Below are positions 16,986-26,212 of a stretch of DNA of 64,000 nucleotides, one piece after another (the stretch's first letter is position 1; each line of letters begins with the position of its first letter). The position numbers were made by a program, and so were the translations under genes. The DNA comes from Flavobacteriaceae bacterium (lineage in GTDB: Bacteria; Bacteroidota; Bacteroidia; Flavobacteriales; Flavobacteriaceae): positions 41,041-105,040 of the forward strand of contig JABHWD010000029.1 of NCBI GenBank assembly GCA_018657955.1, given 5' to 3'. The notes under the pieces are model-generated. The model saw nothing but the letters and a program-made list of their open reading frames with translations. It had not been told where the DNA came from and searched no databases.

Positions 16986-19113
16986 GAAGAATCTTCAAAA
17001 TATTAATCTAAAAAAGTTAGATTTCTCCAAGTCTTTCGTTAAAAGAAAAAATGAAAAATTTCTTACTTCAGAAAATATAAATCTAAAATCTTATTACTCA
17101 AAAGATGATTTAAATAAACTTGAACAAATAGATTTTGGAGCGGGCATAGAACCTTTTCTAAGAGGCCCATATTCAACTATGTATGTCACAAAACCATGGA
17201 CTATAAGACAATATGCTGGGTATTCAACTGCAGAAGAAAGCAATATGTTTTATAAAAGAAATTTAAAATCTGGACAAAAAGGTTTATCAGTAGCGTTTGA
17301 TTTACCTACACACCGAGGTTATAATTCAGACAATAATAGAGTATATGGTGATGTTGGTAAAGCAGGAGTTGCTATTGATTCTGTAGAAGACATGAAAATA
17401 CTATTTGATGGAATTCCTCTTGATAAAATGAGTGTTTCAATGACTATGAATGGTGCCGTATTACCTATAATGGCATTCTACATAGTAGCTGCAAATGAAC
17501 AAGGAGTAAAAATATCTGATCTTAGGGGAACTATTCAAAACGATATATTAAAGGAATATATGGTTAGGAATACATATATATATCCGCCAAAAGAGTCAAT
17601 GGAAATAATATCTGATATTTTTAAGTTTACTAGTAAAGAAATGCCAAAATTTAATAGTATTAGTATTTCAGGATATCATATGCAGGAAGCTGGAGCTACA
17701 AATGATTTAGAACTTGCTTATACTCTTGCAAATGGTCTAGAATATGTTAGAAATGGAATAGCAGCTGGATTAAAAATTGATGAATTTGCTCCAAGATTAT
17801 CATTTTTTTGGGGAATTGGGATGAATCATTTTATGGAAATTGCAAAATTAAGAGCAGCTAGAGTATTATGGGCTAAATTAATTAAGACCTTTAATCCAAA
17901 ATTAAATAAGTCAATGGCATTACGAGCTCATTGTCAAACAAGTGGATGGAGCTTAACAAGACAAGACCCTTTTAACAACATTACAAGAACTACAATAGAA
18001 GCTTGCTCTGCAGTTTTTGGAGGAACACAAAGTCTTCATACAAATTCATTAGATGAAGCCATAGCACTGCCTACTGATTTCTCAGCAAAAATTGCAAGAG
18101 ACACTCAATTATATCTTCAAAATGAAATTAAAATCACTAATACTATTGATCCATGGGCCGGAAGTTATTATCTAGAATCTATAACCGATGAGCTTATTAA
18201 AAAATCTTGGGGTCATATTCAAGAAATTGAAAATCTTGGGGGAATGACTAAAGCAATTAAAAAAGGCATACCAAAACTTAGAATTGAACAAGCCGCAACA
18301 AAAAAGCAAGCTAAAATTGATTCAAAAGAAAGTATTATTGTTGGAGTAAATAAATTTGAATCAGATGATGAAGATGAAATAGATTATCTAGAAGTTGACA
18401 ATAATAAAGTCAGAAATCAACAAATAGAGAGAATTAAAAAAATAAAACTAGAGAGAGATAACCTAAAAGTAAAAAAGGTATTAGATGAATTAAGAAGTGC
18501 TGCAAAAAATAAAAATAAAAATTTATTAGCTTTGGCTATTGATGCAGCAAAAGAACGAGCAACAATAGAAGAAATTAGTGCATCACTTGAAGATGTTTAC
18601 GGAAGATATAAATCAGAAATAAAAACCTTTACTGGAGTGTATAAGTCTAATATTAATAATGACAAATCATTTAATCATGCTGTTAAACTTGCAAATGATT
18701 TTGCTAGTCATGATGGAAGACGTCCTCGAATATTAGTTGCAAAAATAGGCCAAGATGGTCATGATAGAGGAGCAAAAATAGTAGCTACGGGCTATGCTGA
18801 TATAGGATTTGATGTTGATATAGGTCCTCTTTTTCAAACACCTGAAGAAGTTGCAAAACAAGCTGTTGAAAATGATGTACACATTGTAGGAATATCAACA
18901 CTAGCTGGTGGTCATAAAACATTAGTTCCAAAATTAATTAAAGAGTTAAAAAATTATGGAAGACAAGATATTTTAATAATACTTGGAGGGGTAATTCCAA
19001 AGCAAGACTATAAATCTCTTTTAAAAACTGGAGTTTCTGCAATTTTTGGCCCTGGATCTCAAATCAGTAAAACAGCTATAGAAATTCTTAATTTACTGAT
19101 TAAGAAACTTTAA
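16978..19113 (+). CDS. mutB: Methylmalonyl-CoA mutase, large (alpha) subunit
   Basis: The catalytic, adenosylcobalamin-binding subunit, 711 residues. The N-terminal TIM barrel holds [20 protein letters not shown] and [15 protein letters not shown], typical of true methylmalonyl-CoA mutases. The C-terminal B12 domain carries [16 protein letters not shown] with the cobalt-ligating H595, followed by the conserved [12 protein letters not shown] and GGVIP segments. Together with mutA it converts propionate-derived methylmalonyl-CoA to succinyl-CoA (or the reverse). This links to the fadNAE operon upstream if odd-chain or branched fatty acids are used. The cell needs a B12 source. The gene closes the udk-divIC-mutAB run. 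Confidence 0.96.
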   Translation: MNRKNLQNINLKKLDFSKSFVKRKNEKFLTSENINLKSYYSKDDLNKLEQIDFGAGIEPFLRGPYSTMYVTKPWTIRQYAGYSTAEESNMFYKRNLKSGQKGLSVAFDLPTHRGYNSDNNRVYGDVGKAGVAIDSVEDMKILFDGIPLDKMSVSMTMNGAVLPIMAFYIVAANEQGVKISDLRGTIQNDILKEYMVRNTYIYPPKESMEIISDIFKFTSKEMPKFNSISISGYHMQEAGATNDLELAYTLANGLEYVRNGIAAGLKIDEFAPRLSFFWGIGMNHFMEIAKLRAARVLWAKLIKTFNPKLNKSMALRAHCQTSGWSLTRQDPFNNITRTTIEACSAVFGGTQSLHTNSLDEAIALPTDFSAKIARDTQLYLQNEIKITNTIDPWAGSYYLESITDELIKKSWGHIQEIENLGGMTKAIKKGIPKLRIEQAATKKQAKIDSKESIIVGVNKFESDDEDEIDYLEVDNNKVRNQQIERIKKIKLERDNLKVKKVLDELRSAAKNKNKNLLALAIDAAKERATIEEISASLEDVYGRYKSEIKTFTGVYKSNINNDKSFNHAVKLANDFASHDGRRPRILVAKIGQDGHDRGAKIVATGYADIGFDVDIGPLFQTPEEVAKQAVENDVHIVGISTLAGGHKTLVPKLIKELKNYGRQDILIILGGVIPKQDYKSLLKTGVSAIFGPGSQISKTAIEILNLLIKKL

Positions 19114-19118
19114 TATTT

Positions 19119-19135
19119 TTAACAAATTCTGTTAA
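19119..19135 (+). terminator. Weak hairpin after mutB
   Basis: Six-base perfect stem TTAACA/TGTTAA with a 5-nt loop, beginning 5 nt after the mutB stop. There is no GC-rich stem and no clear T tract, so a role as terminator is only possible. Confidence 0.2.
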
Positions 19136-19198
19136 CAAGTTATATTTTAAATCAAGTCAAATAATTGTACATTTATTCGAAGTTATTTATAAAAATAA

Positions 19199-19960
19199 AT
19201 GGCAAAAGTAATTGCAATATCTAATCAAAAAAGCGGGGTTGGAAAAACAACAACAGCTGTTAATTTATCTTCTTGCTTAGCTGTATTAGAAAAGAAAGTT
19301 TTGCTGATTGATCTTGATCCTCAAGCAAATGCTACTTCTTCATTAGGCATAGAAAATGATAGTATTGAAAATGGTATATATCAATTATTTGAGAAATTAT
19401 GTTCTACATCAGATTGTATCATAGAGACTAAAATTGTCAATCTAGATATTATACCTTCTCATATTGACTTAGTTGGTATTGAAATTGAGTCTATAGATTT
19501 GATTGATAGAGAAAATATATTAATGAATGCTATTGATAAAATTGAGAAAGAATATGATTATATTATAATAGACTGCCCTCCTTCTCTAGGACTATTGACT
19601 ATAAATGCATTGACAGCTTCTAATTCTGTGATTATTCCAATTCAATGTGAATCTTTTGCGTTAGAAGGACTTGGTAAACTTTTGAATACAATAAAGAGTA
19701 TTCAAAAAATACATAATAAAAATCTATCTATAGAAGGATTACTTCTTACTATGTACGATTCCAGGCTTAATTTGTCAAATCAGGTAATAAAAGAAGTTAA
19801 ATTACATTTTAATGAGATGGTATTTAAAACTATTATTCATAGAAATGTAAAACTTGGTGAAGCTCCTAGCTATGGAGAAAGCATATTAGATTACGATGTT
19901 AGTAGTACTAGATCTAATAATTATTTAAATTTGGCAAGAGAATTGATACTAAATAGTTGA
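19199..19960 (+). CDS. parA: Chromosome-partitioning ATPase ParA (Soj)
   Basis: A Walker-type ATPase that moves ParB-parS complexes for chromosome segregation; 253 residues. The deviant Walker A is NQKSGVGKTTT at 9-19, where the second residue of the usual KGGVGKT is Ser (S12). The signature lysine K11 and catalytic K16 remain. Walker A' LIDLDPQANATSSLG and Walker B YIIIDCPPSLGLLT are standard. The stop at 19960 is 2 bp before the parB ATG. It is the first gene of the parA-parB-DUF5683-lepB-wbqC cluster found widely in Bacteroidota. Confidence 0.94.
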   Translation: MAKVIAISNQKSGVGKTTTAVNLSSCLAVLEKKVLLIDLDPQANATSSLGIENDSIENGIYQLFEKLCSTSDCIIETKIVNLDIIPSHIDLVGIEIESIDLIDRENILMNAIDKIEKEYDYIIIDCPPSLGLLTINALTASNSVIIPIQCESFALEGLGKLLNTIKSIQKIHNKNLSIEGLLLTMYDSRLNLSNQVIKEVKLHFNEMVFKTIIHRNVKLGEAPSYGESILDYDVSSTRSNNYLNLARELILNS

Positions 19961-19962
19961 TA

Positions 19963-20844
19963 ATGGCAAAAGCAACAAAAAAACAAGCATTAGGTAGAGG
20001 ATTATCATCAATTTTAAATAAAGATTCAAATTCAACTAAATCTTTAAATTTTAATAAAAGAAAATCAACTATTGATAATATAGATATAAATCTAATAACT
20101 GTAAATCCGTACCAGTCTAGATCTAATTTCAATGAAAAATCTCTAAAAGAACTTACTACTTCAATTAAAAATATTGGGGTGATACAGCCAATAACTGTAA
20201 GGAAAATTAAAAAAAATTCTTACCAATTAATTTCAGGTGAAAGAAGATTGAAGGCATGTAAAAATTTGGAGTTGAACAATATTCCAGCATATATAAGAAC
20301 TGCCAATGATCAAGAGTCTCTAGAAATGGCATTAATTGAGAATATACACAGACAAGATTTAGATGCAATAGAAATTGCAGTTTCATATAAAAGGCTTATT
20401 GATGAAATTAATTTAACACAAGAAGAATTAAGCAATAAAATTGGTAAAGACAGAACAACAATAACAAATTATCTTAGACTGTTAAAATTGAATCCAATAA
20501 TTCAAAGTGGAATAAAAGATGGCTTCATATCAATGGGGCATGGAAGATCCATAATTAATATTGAGAATAAATCAGATCAGATTAAAGTTTATGAAACTAT
20601 CATTTCCAAAAATCTTTCTGTAAGAAATACTGAAGAACTTGTAAAAAATTATAAAAAGAATCAAGTAACGAAAAAGTCAATTGATAAACCAAAATACATT
20701 TCAGATGCAATTACCAAATTATCTGAAATACTCAAAACATCAGTAAGAATAAATATATCTAGAAATAATCAAGGTAACATAATTATTCCCTTTAAATCAG
20801 AAGCAGAATTTAAAAAAATTAATAAAAAATTAAATGATTCATAG
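19963..20844 (+). CDS. parB: Chromosome-partitioning protein ParB
   Basis: A parS-binding CTPase clamp of 293 residues, taking the ATG at 19963 rather than the TTG at 19957. It begins with the typical KQALGRGLSS. The N-terminal CTP-binding domain shows NPYQSR, GVIQPI, LISGERRLKA and MALIENIHRQDLDAIE. The central helix-turn-helix (about 130-190) includes LTQEELSNKIGKDRTTITNYLRLLKL. A C-terminal dimerisation part follows a variable linker. No parS-like palindrome (TGTTTCACGTGAAACA type) was seen in the window. The stop overlaps the DUF5683 gene by 11 nt. Confidence 0.94.
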   Translation: MAKATKKQALGRGLSSILNKDSNSTKSLNFNKRKSTIDNIDINLITVNPYQSRSNFNEKSLKELTTSIKNIGVIQPITVRKIKKNSYQLISGERRLKACKNLELNNIPAYIRTANDQESLEMALIENIHRQDLDAIEIAVSYKRLIDEINLTQEELSNKIGKDRTTITNYLRLLKLNPIIQSGIKDGFISMGHGRSIINIENKSDQIKVYETIISKNLSVRNTEELVKNYKKNQVTKKSIDKPKYISDAITKLSEILKTSVRINISRNNQGNIIIPFKSEAEFKKINKKLNDS

Positions 20845-21382
20845 AAATATTATAATCATATTAATATTTTTCTTTTCAAGCCAAATTATTTTTTGTCAAA
20901 ATAATAAGGACGATGAAGAAAAGAAGGTTTTAGGTCCTGCAAAGGCAGCATTTTATTCAGCTGTTTTACCTGGTCTAGGACAGGTTTATAATAAAAAATA
21001 CTGGAAAGTCCCTATAGTTTATGGAGCATTAGCAGCAGGGATATATTATTATAATCATAATAATGATTTATATCATGATTATAGAGATGCCTATAAAAGA
21101 AGACTTGCTGGTTTTACTGATGATGAGTTTTATGGAGATGGGTCCGTTCCTGCAATTTCAAATGATGGTTTAATAAGAGCTCAAAAAAGTTTAAAAAGAA
21201 ACAAAGAATTGTCTATTCTTGTAACGATAGGCATATATGCATTAAATATTATAGATGCAAATGTTGATGCTCATTTACTTCAATACAATCTTGATGAGAA
21301 CCTTACCTTAGGTCCAGAACTACATTATAATGAAATAACTTCAACATCTAATGTATCATTATCACTAAAATTGAAATTATAA
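20834..21382 (+). CDS. DUF5683 envelope protein
   Basis: A 182-residue protein with a signal peptide (MIHRNIIIILIFFFSSQIIFC) and the DUF5683 family core: KAAFYSAVLPGLGQVYNKKYWKVPIVYGAL, a hydrophobic helix AALAAGIYYYNHN-type segment, and a second hydrophobic stretch ELSILVTIGIYALNIIDANVDAHL. The glycine-rich PGLGQVYN pattern resembles small membrane proteins of the TM2/DUF5683 group. Function is unknown. It lies in its usual place after parB, overlapping it by 11 nt. In many relatives dapB comes next; here lepB follows directly after 88 bp. Confidence 0.82.
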   Translation: MIHRNIIIILIFFFSSQIIFCQNNKDDEEKKVLGPAKAAFYSAVLPGLGQVYNKKYWKVPIVYGALAAGIYYYNHNNDLYHDYRDAYKRRLAGFTDDEFYGDGSVPAISNDGLIRAQKSLKRNKELSILVTIGIYALNIIDANVDAHLLQYNLDENLTLGPELHYNEITSTSNVSLSLKLKL

Positions 21383-21431
21383 ATTATATTATTTTTAACA
21401 AGTATTTATTATTAATTACTTTTCAATAACT

Positions 21432-21439
21432 TAATTTTG
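21432..21439 (+). promoter_or_regulatory. Candidate -7 promoter element (TAATTTTG) for lepB
   Basis: TAATTTTG, ending 31 nt before the lepB ATG, in the gap left where dapB is expected. A 13-bp perfect dyad with arms AACTAT/ATAGTT follows at 21441-21453, in the position of an operator overlapping the transcription start. Confidence 0.33.
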
Positions 21440-21470
21440 AAACTATAATAGTTATTCATAATATCCTAAA

Positions 21471-23045
21471 ATGAAGACTTTACTTGCTTTTTTGTTATTA
21501 ATTCATCTAATTCACGGATTTGGGGCTTGGAAATTATACTCTAAAGCAGGTTATAAATCTTGGAAAGCATTTATACCCATATATAGTATAATTATCTTAA
21601 TGAAGATAATTAACAGGCCTAGATGGTGGATTATTCTTTTAATACTCCCTGTTATTAATGTAATAATGATTCCTGTAGTATGGGTAGAATTATCAAGGAG
21701 TTTTGGTAAAAATAGCTATTTAGATACATTATTATCAGTTTTAACTTTAGGATTCTATAATTATTATCTTAACTATTTTGTTAATATTGAATATGTGACA
21801 AACAGAAATACTAATCCAAAAAGCTCAAATGGAGAATGGACTAGTTCATTAATATTTGCAATTGTAGCAGCAACAGTAATTCATACATATTTTATCCAAC
21901 CCTACACAATTCCTACATCTTCATTAGAAAAAACATTACTTGTAGGGGATTTTCTGTTTGTTAGTAAAGTCAACTATGGAGCCAGAGTGCCAATGACTAC
22001 AATAGCTGCTCCAATGGTCCATGATACGCTTCCATTTATAAAAAAGAAATCGTATTTAAATAAAGAACAAATTCCTTTTATAAGTGAACTTCCATATTTA
22101 AGATTTCCTGGTTATCAAAAAATTAAGAATAATGATATTGTAGTCTTCAACTGGCCTGTTGATACTTTCGTAAATATGTATTATACTGATAAGAATTATT
22201 ACAAGCCTATTGATAAAAAAACAAATTATGTGAAAAGAGCTGTAGGTATTGCTGGAGATACATTAGAGGTAATAAATGGCTATGTTTACATAAATGGAAA
22301 AAACAACATTCTTCCTGATGAAGCTAAACTTCAATTTTCATATTTAGTTCAACCCAAAAGGAATAGATTTAGTAAGAAAGTAATGATTAATAAATATGAC
22401 ATTACTGATGCATTTGGCATCATTAATCGAAATAACACATATAAGTTTATGGGTATAAGTGATATTGCATTAAACAAGTTTAAATATCATCCTAATGTTG
22501 AATCGATAGCTAAAGACACTCTACCAAAGGGCTATAGAGATGCAACTGTTTTTCCTCAAAATGAAAATTATAATTGGAATAATGATTTTTTTGGACCAAT
22601 TTATATTCCAAAAAAAGGTGAAACAATAGAAATAAATATTAATAATATTTCACTATATAAACGTCTAATAGATGTGTATGAAAATAATGATCTATTAGTA
22701 AAAGAAGCTAAAATTTACATCAACAATAAAGAAGTATCAGAATATACCTTTAAACAAGATTATTATTGGCTCATGGGAGACAATAGAGGGAATTCTCAAG
22801 ATTCAAGATCATGGGGATTTGTACCATTTGATCATGTTGTTGGTAAACCAGTTTTTAAATGGTTTAGTTGGGATTCAAATGCTAAAGGATTTGAAAAAAT
22901 TAGATGGAATAGATTATTTACTTCTATTGCTGGAAAAGGAGGAGCAATTAACTTAATTCTTGGATTTATTACAATTTTATTTATTTTTTGGCTGCTCAGT
23001 ATTGATTATGATAATCAAAAATGGTGGAGTAAAACAAAAAAATAA
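21471..23045 (+). CDS. lepB: Signal peptidase I with N-terminal DUF5684 membrane domain
   Basis: Cleaves signal peptides of exported proteins at the outer face of the inner membrane. It is 524 residues, long compared with about 320 for E. coli LepB. The first 120 residues form a separate hydrophobic module of the DUF5684 type (GFGAWKLYSKAGYKSWKAFI). A membrane anchor (about 125-145) and the S26 core follow: nucleophile S151 in IPTSSLEKTLLVGD, general base K255 in YVKRAVGIAGD, and GDNRGNSQDSRSWGFVP. A large insertion of about 150 residues lies between the Lys box and the last box. A C-terminal membrane helix ends the protein. The wbqC gene starts at the next base. Confidence 0.93.
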   Translation: MKTLLAFLLLIHLIHGFGAWKLYSKAGYKSWKAFIPIYSIIILMKIINRPRWWIILLILPVINVIMIPVVWVELSRSFGKNSYLDTLLSVLTLGFYNYYLNYFVNIEYVTNRNTNPKSSNGEWTSSLIFAIVAATVIHTYFIQPYTIPTSSLEKTLLVGDFLFVSKVNYGARVPMTTIAAPMVHDTLPFIKKKSYLNKEQIPFISELPYLRFPGYQKIKNNDIVVFNWPVDTFVNMYYTDKNYYKPIDKKTNYVKRAVGIAGDTLEVINGYVYINGKNNILPDEAKLQFSYLVQPKRNRFSKKVMINKYDITDAFGIINRNNTYKFMGISDIALNKFKYHPNVESIAKDTLPKGYRDATVFPQNENYNWNNDFFGPIYIPKKGETIEININNISLYKRLIDVYENNDLLVKEAKIYINNKEVSEYTFKQDYYWLMGDNRGNSQDSRSWGFVPFDHVVGKPVFKWFSWDSNAKGFEKIRWNRLFTSIAGKGGAINLILGFITILFIFWLLSIDYDNQKWWSKTKK

Positions 23046-23654
23046 ATGGATATATTAATTCATCCCCATTATCTTCCTAATATCTCACATTTCTTTTTAT
23101 TAGTTAATTCAAAAAAGGCAGTTTTTGAAATTAATGATAATTTTCAAAAACAAACTTGCAGAAATAGAACCTATATATATGGGGCCAATGGCAAACTATT
23201 GTTATCCGTTCCAGTAATTTATTCCCAAAAAAATAGAAGAATATTTAAAGACATTAAAATCTCATATGATCAGGACTGGCTAAGTCATCACTGGAAATCA
23301 TTCAAAATTTCATATAAAAGCTCCCCTTTTTTTGAATATTTTGAAGACAAATTAATTTGTCTGTATGAAAAAAGAGAAAAATACTTGGTTGACTTTAATT
23401 TGAAATCTATAAATATTCTATTTGAAATGTTACAAATTGATTTAGAATATGACTTTACTAATTCATACCAAGAAAATTATTCTAGCATATCAGATTATAG
23501 AATAAACTCTGAAAATTTTAATTCTAATGATATTAAAATAGATAAATACACTCAAGTATTTCAATCAAAACATGGCTTTATAAATAACCTATCTGTACTA
23601 GACTTAATTTTTAATGAAGGTCCTAATGCAATTAATTTCTTAAAAACTAATTAA
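23046..23654 (+). CDS. WbqC family protein
   Basis: A 202-residue WbqC-like protein. The N-terminal core IHPHYLPNISHFFLLVNS and the segment FQKQTCRNRTYIYGANG followed by LLSVPV match the family; HWKSFKISYKSSPFFEYF is also characteristic. WbqC proteins occur in O-antigen or glycan loci and are thought to act in amino-sugar modification, but in Bacteroidota this copy is fixed next to lepB and its role is unclear. It starts 1 nt after the lepB stop and overlaps the convergent EEP gene by 8 nt. Confidence 0.83.
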   Translation: MDILIHPHYLPNISHFFLLVNSKKAVFEINDNFQKQTCRNRTYIYGANGKLLLSVPVIYSQKNRRIFKDIKISYDQDWLSHHWKSFKISYKSSPFFEYFEDKLICLYEKREKYLVDFNLKSINILFEMLQIDLEYDFTNSYQENYSSISDYRINSENFNSNDIKIDKYTQVFQSKHGFINNLSVLDLIFNEGPNAINFLKTN

Positions 23655-24681
23655 CACTAAACTCTGAAAAAATTGGAAAATGATCAGAATAGGCAAATTT
23701 AAATGTCTTAAAACTGTTTACTTTAAATGATTTGTCGACCAGGATAAAGTCTATCCTTAAAGGAAATGAGTATATTGAATTAAAATTATATGTCTGACCT
23801 AGACCATTTCCTTTCTCATAAAATGAGTCTTTTAAATCAGATTTAATCAAATTGTATATATATGAAAAAGCTGTATTATTAAAATCTCCTGATACCACTA
23901 CTTTATATGGTGACTTATTAATCTCCTTAATTACAGTTTCTGCCTGATCTTGTTGAATTCTAAATGTATCACTAAAATTATTTATTAGCTTGCTTGAATC
24001 ATTATTAATGGATGATATATCTATATCTGATCTTAACTTAAATGATTGTAAATGAATATTAAATAACCTAATTGTATCATAACCTATTCTAATATCAGAA
24101 AATATTGCATTATTTGTAGAGTTTCTAAACTTAATCTTTCCTGAGTTAATTATTGGAAATTTTGAAAATATTGCTTGTCCATATTTTGTATTCTCACCAC
24201 TTAGAGATATATGTTTAAAAGAATAATTAATTAAATTAAAGTTCTCTACATTATTATATTCTTGAATACTAACTATGTCAGGGGTTTTGCTATTTATGAA
24301 ATCTGCTATGCTATCCTTTACATTAGCTGTTTTTATCCAGTTATAAATATTAAACATTCTTACGTTATAACTCATTACTGAAATCTTATTATCACCAACA
24401 TATTCTGAATTGTTTGAAAAATTTATAAATGATTTTACATGATTATAACCCAATAATAGAATAATAAAAGATAGAAGGAACTGCCTTTTTAGTTTAACAA
24501 CCCAATAAAAAACAAATAACATATTAATAATAAAAATTATTGGAATTAGTAAGCTTAGCAGTGAAATACTTGATAAAATAGATGGTTTTATCTTGGGTAT
24601 TATATATGATAAGATTAATATAAAAGCAAAAATTGAGTTAAGAATATATATCAATTTATCAAAGAAATTTAATTTTTTCAT
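23647..24681 (-). CDS. Membrane-anchored endonuclease/exonuclease/phosphatase family protein
   Basis: The EEP fold cleaves phosphodiesters in nucleic acids or phospholipids. I take the ATG at 24681 (MKKLNFFDKL), 4 bp after the upstream rhomboid stop, rather than one at 24723 that would overlap it; this gives 344 residues. Three hydrophobic helices (about 10-95) are followed by the catalytic domain with SYNVRMFNIYNW, VSIQEY, VSGDFNN and YSDHFPIFSEF, which contain the metal-binding Asn/Glu/Asp/His residues. The catalytic domain should face the periplasm. It follows two rhomboid genes and mutL in the order usual for Flavobacteriia. Substrate unknown. Confidence 0.86.
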   Translation of the reverse strand: MKKLNFFDKLIYILNSIFAFILILSYIIPKIKPSILSSISLLSLLIPIIFIINMLFVFYWVVKLKRQFLLSFIILLLGYNHVKSFINFSNNSEYVGDNKISVMSYNVRMFNIYNWIKTANVKDSIADFINSKTPDIVSIQEYNNVENFNLINYSFKHISLSGENTKYGQAIFSKFPIINSGKIKFRNSTNNAIFSDIRIGYDTIRLFNIHLQSFKLRSDIDISSINNDSSKLINNFSDTFRIQQDQAETVIKEINKSPYKVVVSGDFNNTAFSYIYNLIKSDLKDSFYEKGNGLGQTYNFNSIYSFPLRIDFILVDKSFKVNSFKTFKFAYSDHFPIFSEFSVN

Positions 24682-24685
24682 AGGC

Positions 24686-25459
24686 TTATTTTTTGCCTGA
24701 TTTAAACAAATATTCCTTTTCACTTTTACTTAAGCTATCATAGCCACTTTTGCTTATCTTATCTAGTATTATATCGATTTTTTTTTGCCTAGAAAAATCA
24801 GCTGGAGATTTATTTTTCTTATTTCTTGGTTTACGGCGTTTATTGTAAAACCTTTTGAAATCTACTATTCCATAGAGTGAAGTATAATGGTAAAAACCTG
24901 CTAAATATCCTCCAAGATGTGCAATAGCGCCTCCATCAGGTGTTTCATTAGCAAACAATCTTATAATATCCATAAAAAATAATAAATACATCAAATATTT
25001 AAATTCAAATTTTATAAATGAAATTTTTATAATATGATTAGGCATGTAACAAAGCATAAAAAACAATAAAGCATAAGCTCCCGCTGAAGATCCTATTAAT
25101 GGTCCATTCCCATTATAAAAAAGAAGAAAAAATAAACCACCTAATATTATCCCTGTAAAAAATATTCTGATTGGAATTTTTTCACCATATAAATTTATGA
25201 GCTTTGAAGATGAGTAATAAATCAAGATTAACATAAATATTAACTCATAAAAACCTTGATGAATAAAAGCATAAGTTATTATTGACCATGGATTATATAA
25301 ATAATCAATAGTTAATGCAAAATATTCATTGATATATGACAAGCTAAATAGCTCTAGAATTAAATAGGAAATATAGATGCCAATATTTAAAAAAATTATT
25401 TTTTCAAATGCATTTGAATTTCTAAGTCTATATGATATATTAGAATATAAACTTTCCAT
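24686..25459 (-). CDS. Rhomboid family intramembrane serine protease (second copy)
   Basis: A 257-residue multi-pass protein with at least six hydrophobic helices. The catalytic Ser motif is GSSAGAYAL (canonical GxSG is here GSSAG) and the catalytic His is in AIAHLGGYLAGFYHY. A basic, soluble C-terminal tail follows (RRKPRNKKNKSPADF, then KSGYDSLSKSEKEYLFKSGKK), a shape seen in Bacteroidota rhomboids. Its start codon follows the stop of the first rhomboid gene directly, so the two are cotranscribed with mutL. The two copies differ strongly, so this is an old duplication. Substrates unknown. Confidence 0.87.
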   Translation of the reverse strand: MESLYSNISYRLRNSNAFEKIIFLNIGIYISYLILELFSLSYINEYFALTIDYLYNPWSIITYAFIHQGFYELIFMLILIYYSSSKLINLYGEKIPIRIFFTGIILGGLFFLLFYNGNGPLIGSSAGAYALLFFMLCYMPNHIIKISFIKFEFKYLMYLLFFMDIIRLFANETPDGGAIAHLGGYLAGFYHYTSLYGIVDFKRFYNKRRKPRNKKNKSPADFSRQKKIDIILDKISKSGYDSLSKSEKEYLFKSGKK

Positions 25460-26206
25460 CTAGTACCATCGATTATTATTAAAATGATTTCTTTTCCAAT
25501 AATACATTATTAAAAATCCTGTTAATGCTCCACCTAAATGCGCTACATAAGCTGTATTACTAGGGCTAAAAACAGAAACACCAGAAATTGCTGAAATTAA
25601 ATCTATCAGAATAATTCCAGGAATAAAATATTTCGCTTTTATTGGAACTGGGAAAAAGATCAACATCATTTTATTTTCTGGAAAAAATACACCAAAAGCA
25701 ACCAAAACGCCCATTATTGCTCCAGAAGCGCCAACCATTAGTGAATTAAATGATGACATAAAACTTAAAAGTTTTCCATCACCTAATGTAGTAGCCCATG
25801 CAGTGTTATATTTTCCTTGATTTAAAATTTCAAATATTTGAGATGAATCATGTCCTGCATTAATTAATATTTCTAGATTAGAGTAAAAATTGAAATACAA
25901 ATAAATTATTTGAATGATTGCAGCTCCTAGCCCACATGAAATATAAAAAAACAGAAATCTTTTTGATCCTAAAACTCCCTCAATTGCAATTCCAAACATC
26001 CATAAAGCTAGCATATTAAATAAAATATGTGATAAACTACCATGCATAAACATATGCGATATTACTTGCCAAAAATGGAAAGATGCATTTTTAGGAAAAT
26101 GCAAACCAAATAGAGAATAAACTACATCTCCAGATAATGAGGCGCCTATAAACATAATAATGTTTATTATTAATAGCTGCTTTACTGTTTCAGTTAATCT
26201 CATCAT
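25460..26206 (-). CDS. Rhomboid family intramembrane serine protease (first copy)
   Basis: A 248-residue membrane protease. The first loop carries WQVISHMFMHGSLSHILFNMLALWMFG, a typical rhomboid L1 and TM2. The catalytic Ser is in VGASGAIMGVL and the His in VAHLGGALTGF. An insertion of about 40 residues (about 113-152, ILINAGHDSSQIFEIL and on) sits between TM3 and the Ser helix, as in other Bacteroidota homologues. It begins 6 bp after mutL on the minus strand and touches the second rhomboid downstream. Function probably lies in membrane protein quality control, but this is inference. Confidence 0.9.
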   Translation of the reverse strand: MMRLTETVKQLLIINIIMFIGASLSGDVVYSLFGLHFPKNASFHFWQVISHMFMHGSLSHILFNMLALWMFGIAIEGVLGSKRFLFFYISCGLGAAIIQIIYLYFNFYSNLEILINAGHDSSQIFEILNQGKYNTAWATTLGDGKLLSFMSSFNSLMVGASGAIMGVLVAFGVFFPENKMMLIFFPVPIKAKYFIPGIILIDLISAISGVSVFSPSNTAYVAHLGGALTGFLIMYYWKRNHFNNNRWY

Positions 26207-26212
26207 AATTTA

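Noticed and set aside
24682..24723. Upstream ATG (24723) for the EEP-family gene
   Set aside because: It would overlap the rhomboid coding end by 38 bp; the ATG at 24681 gives tight operon spacing and a better membrane-anchor start.
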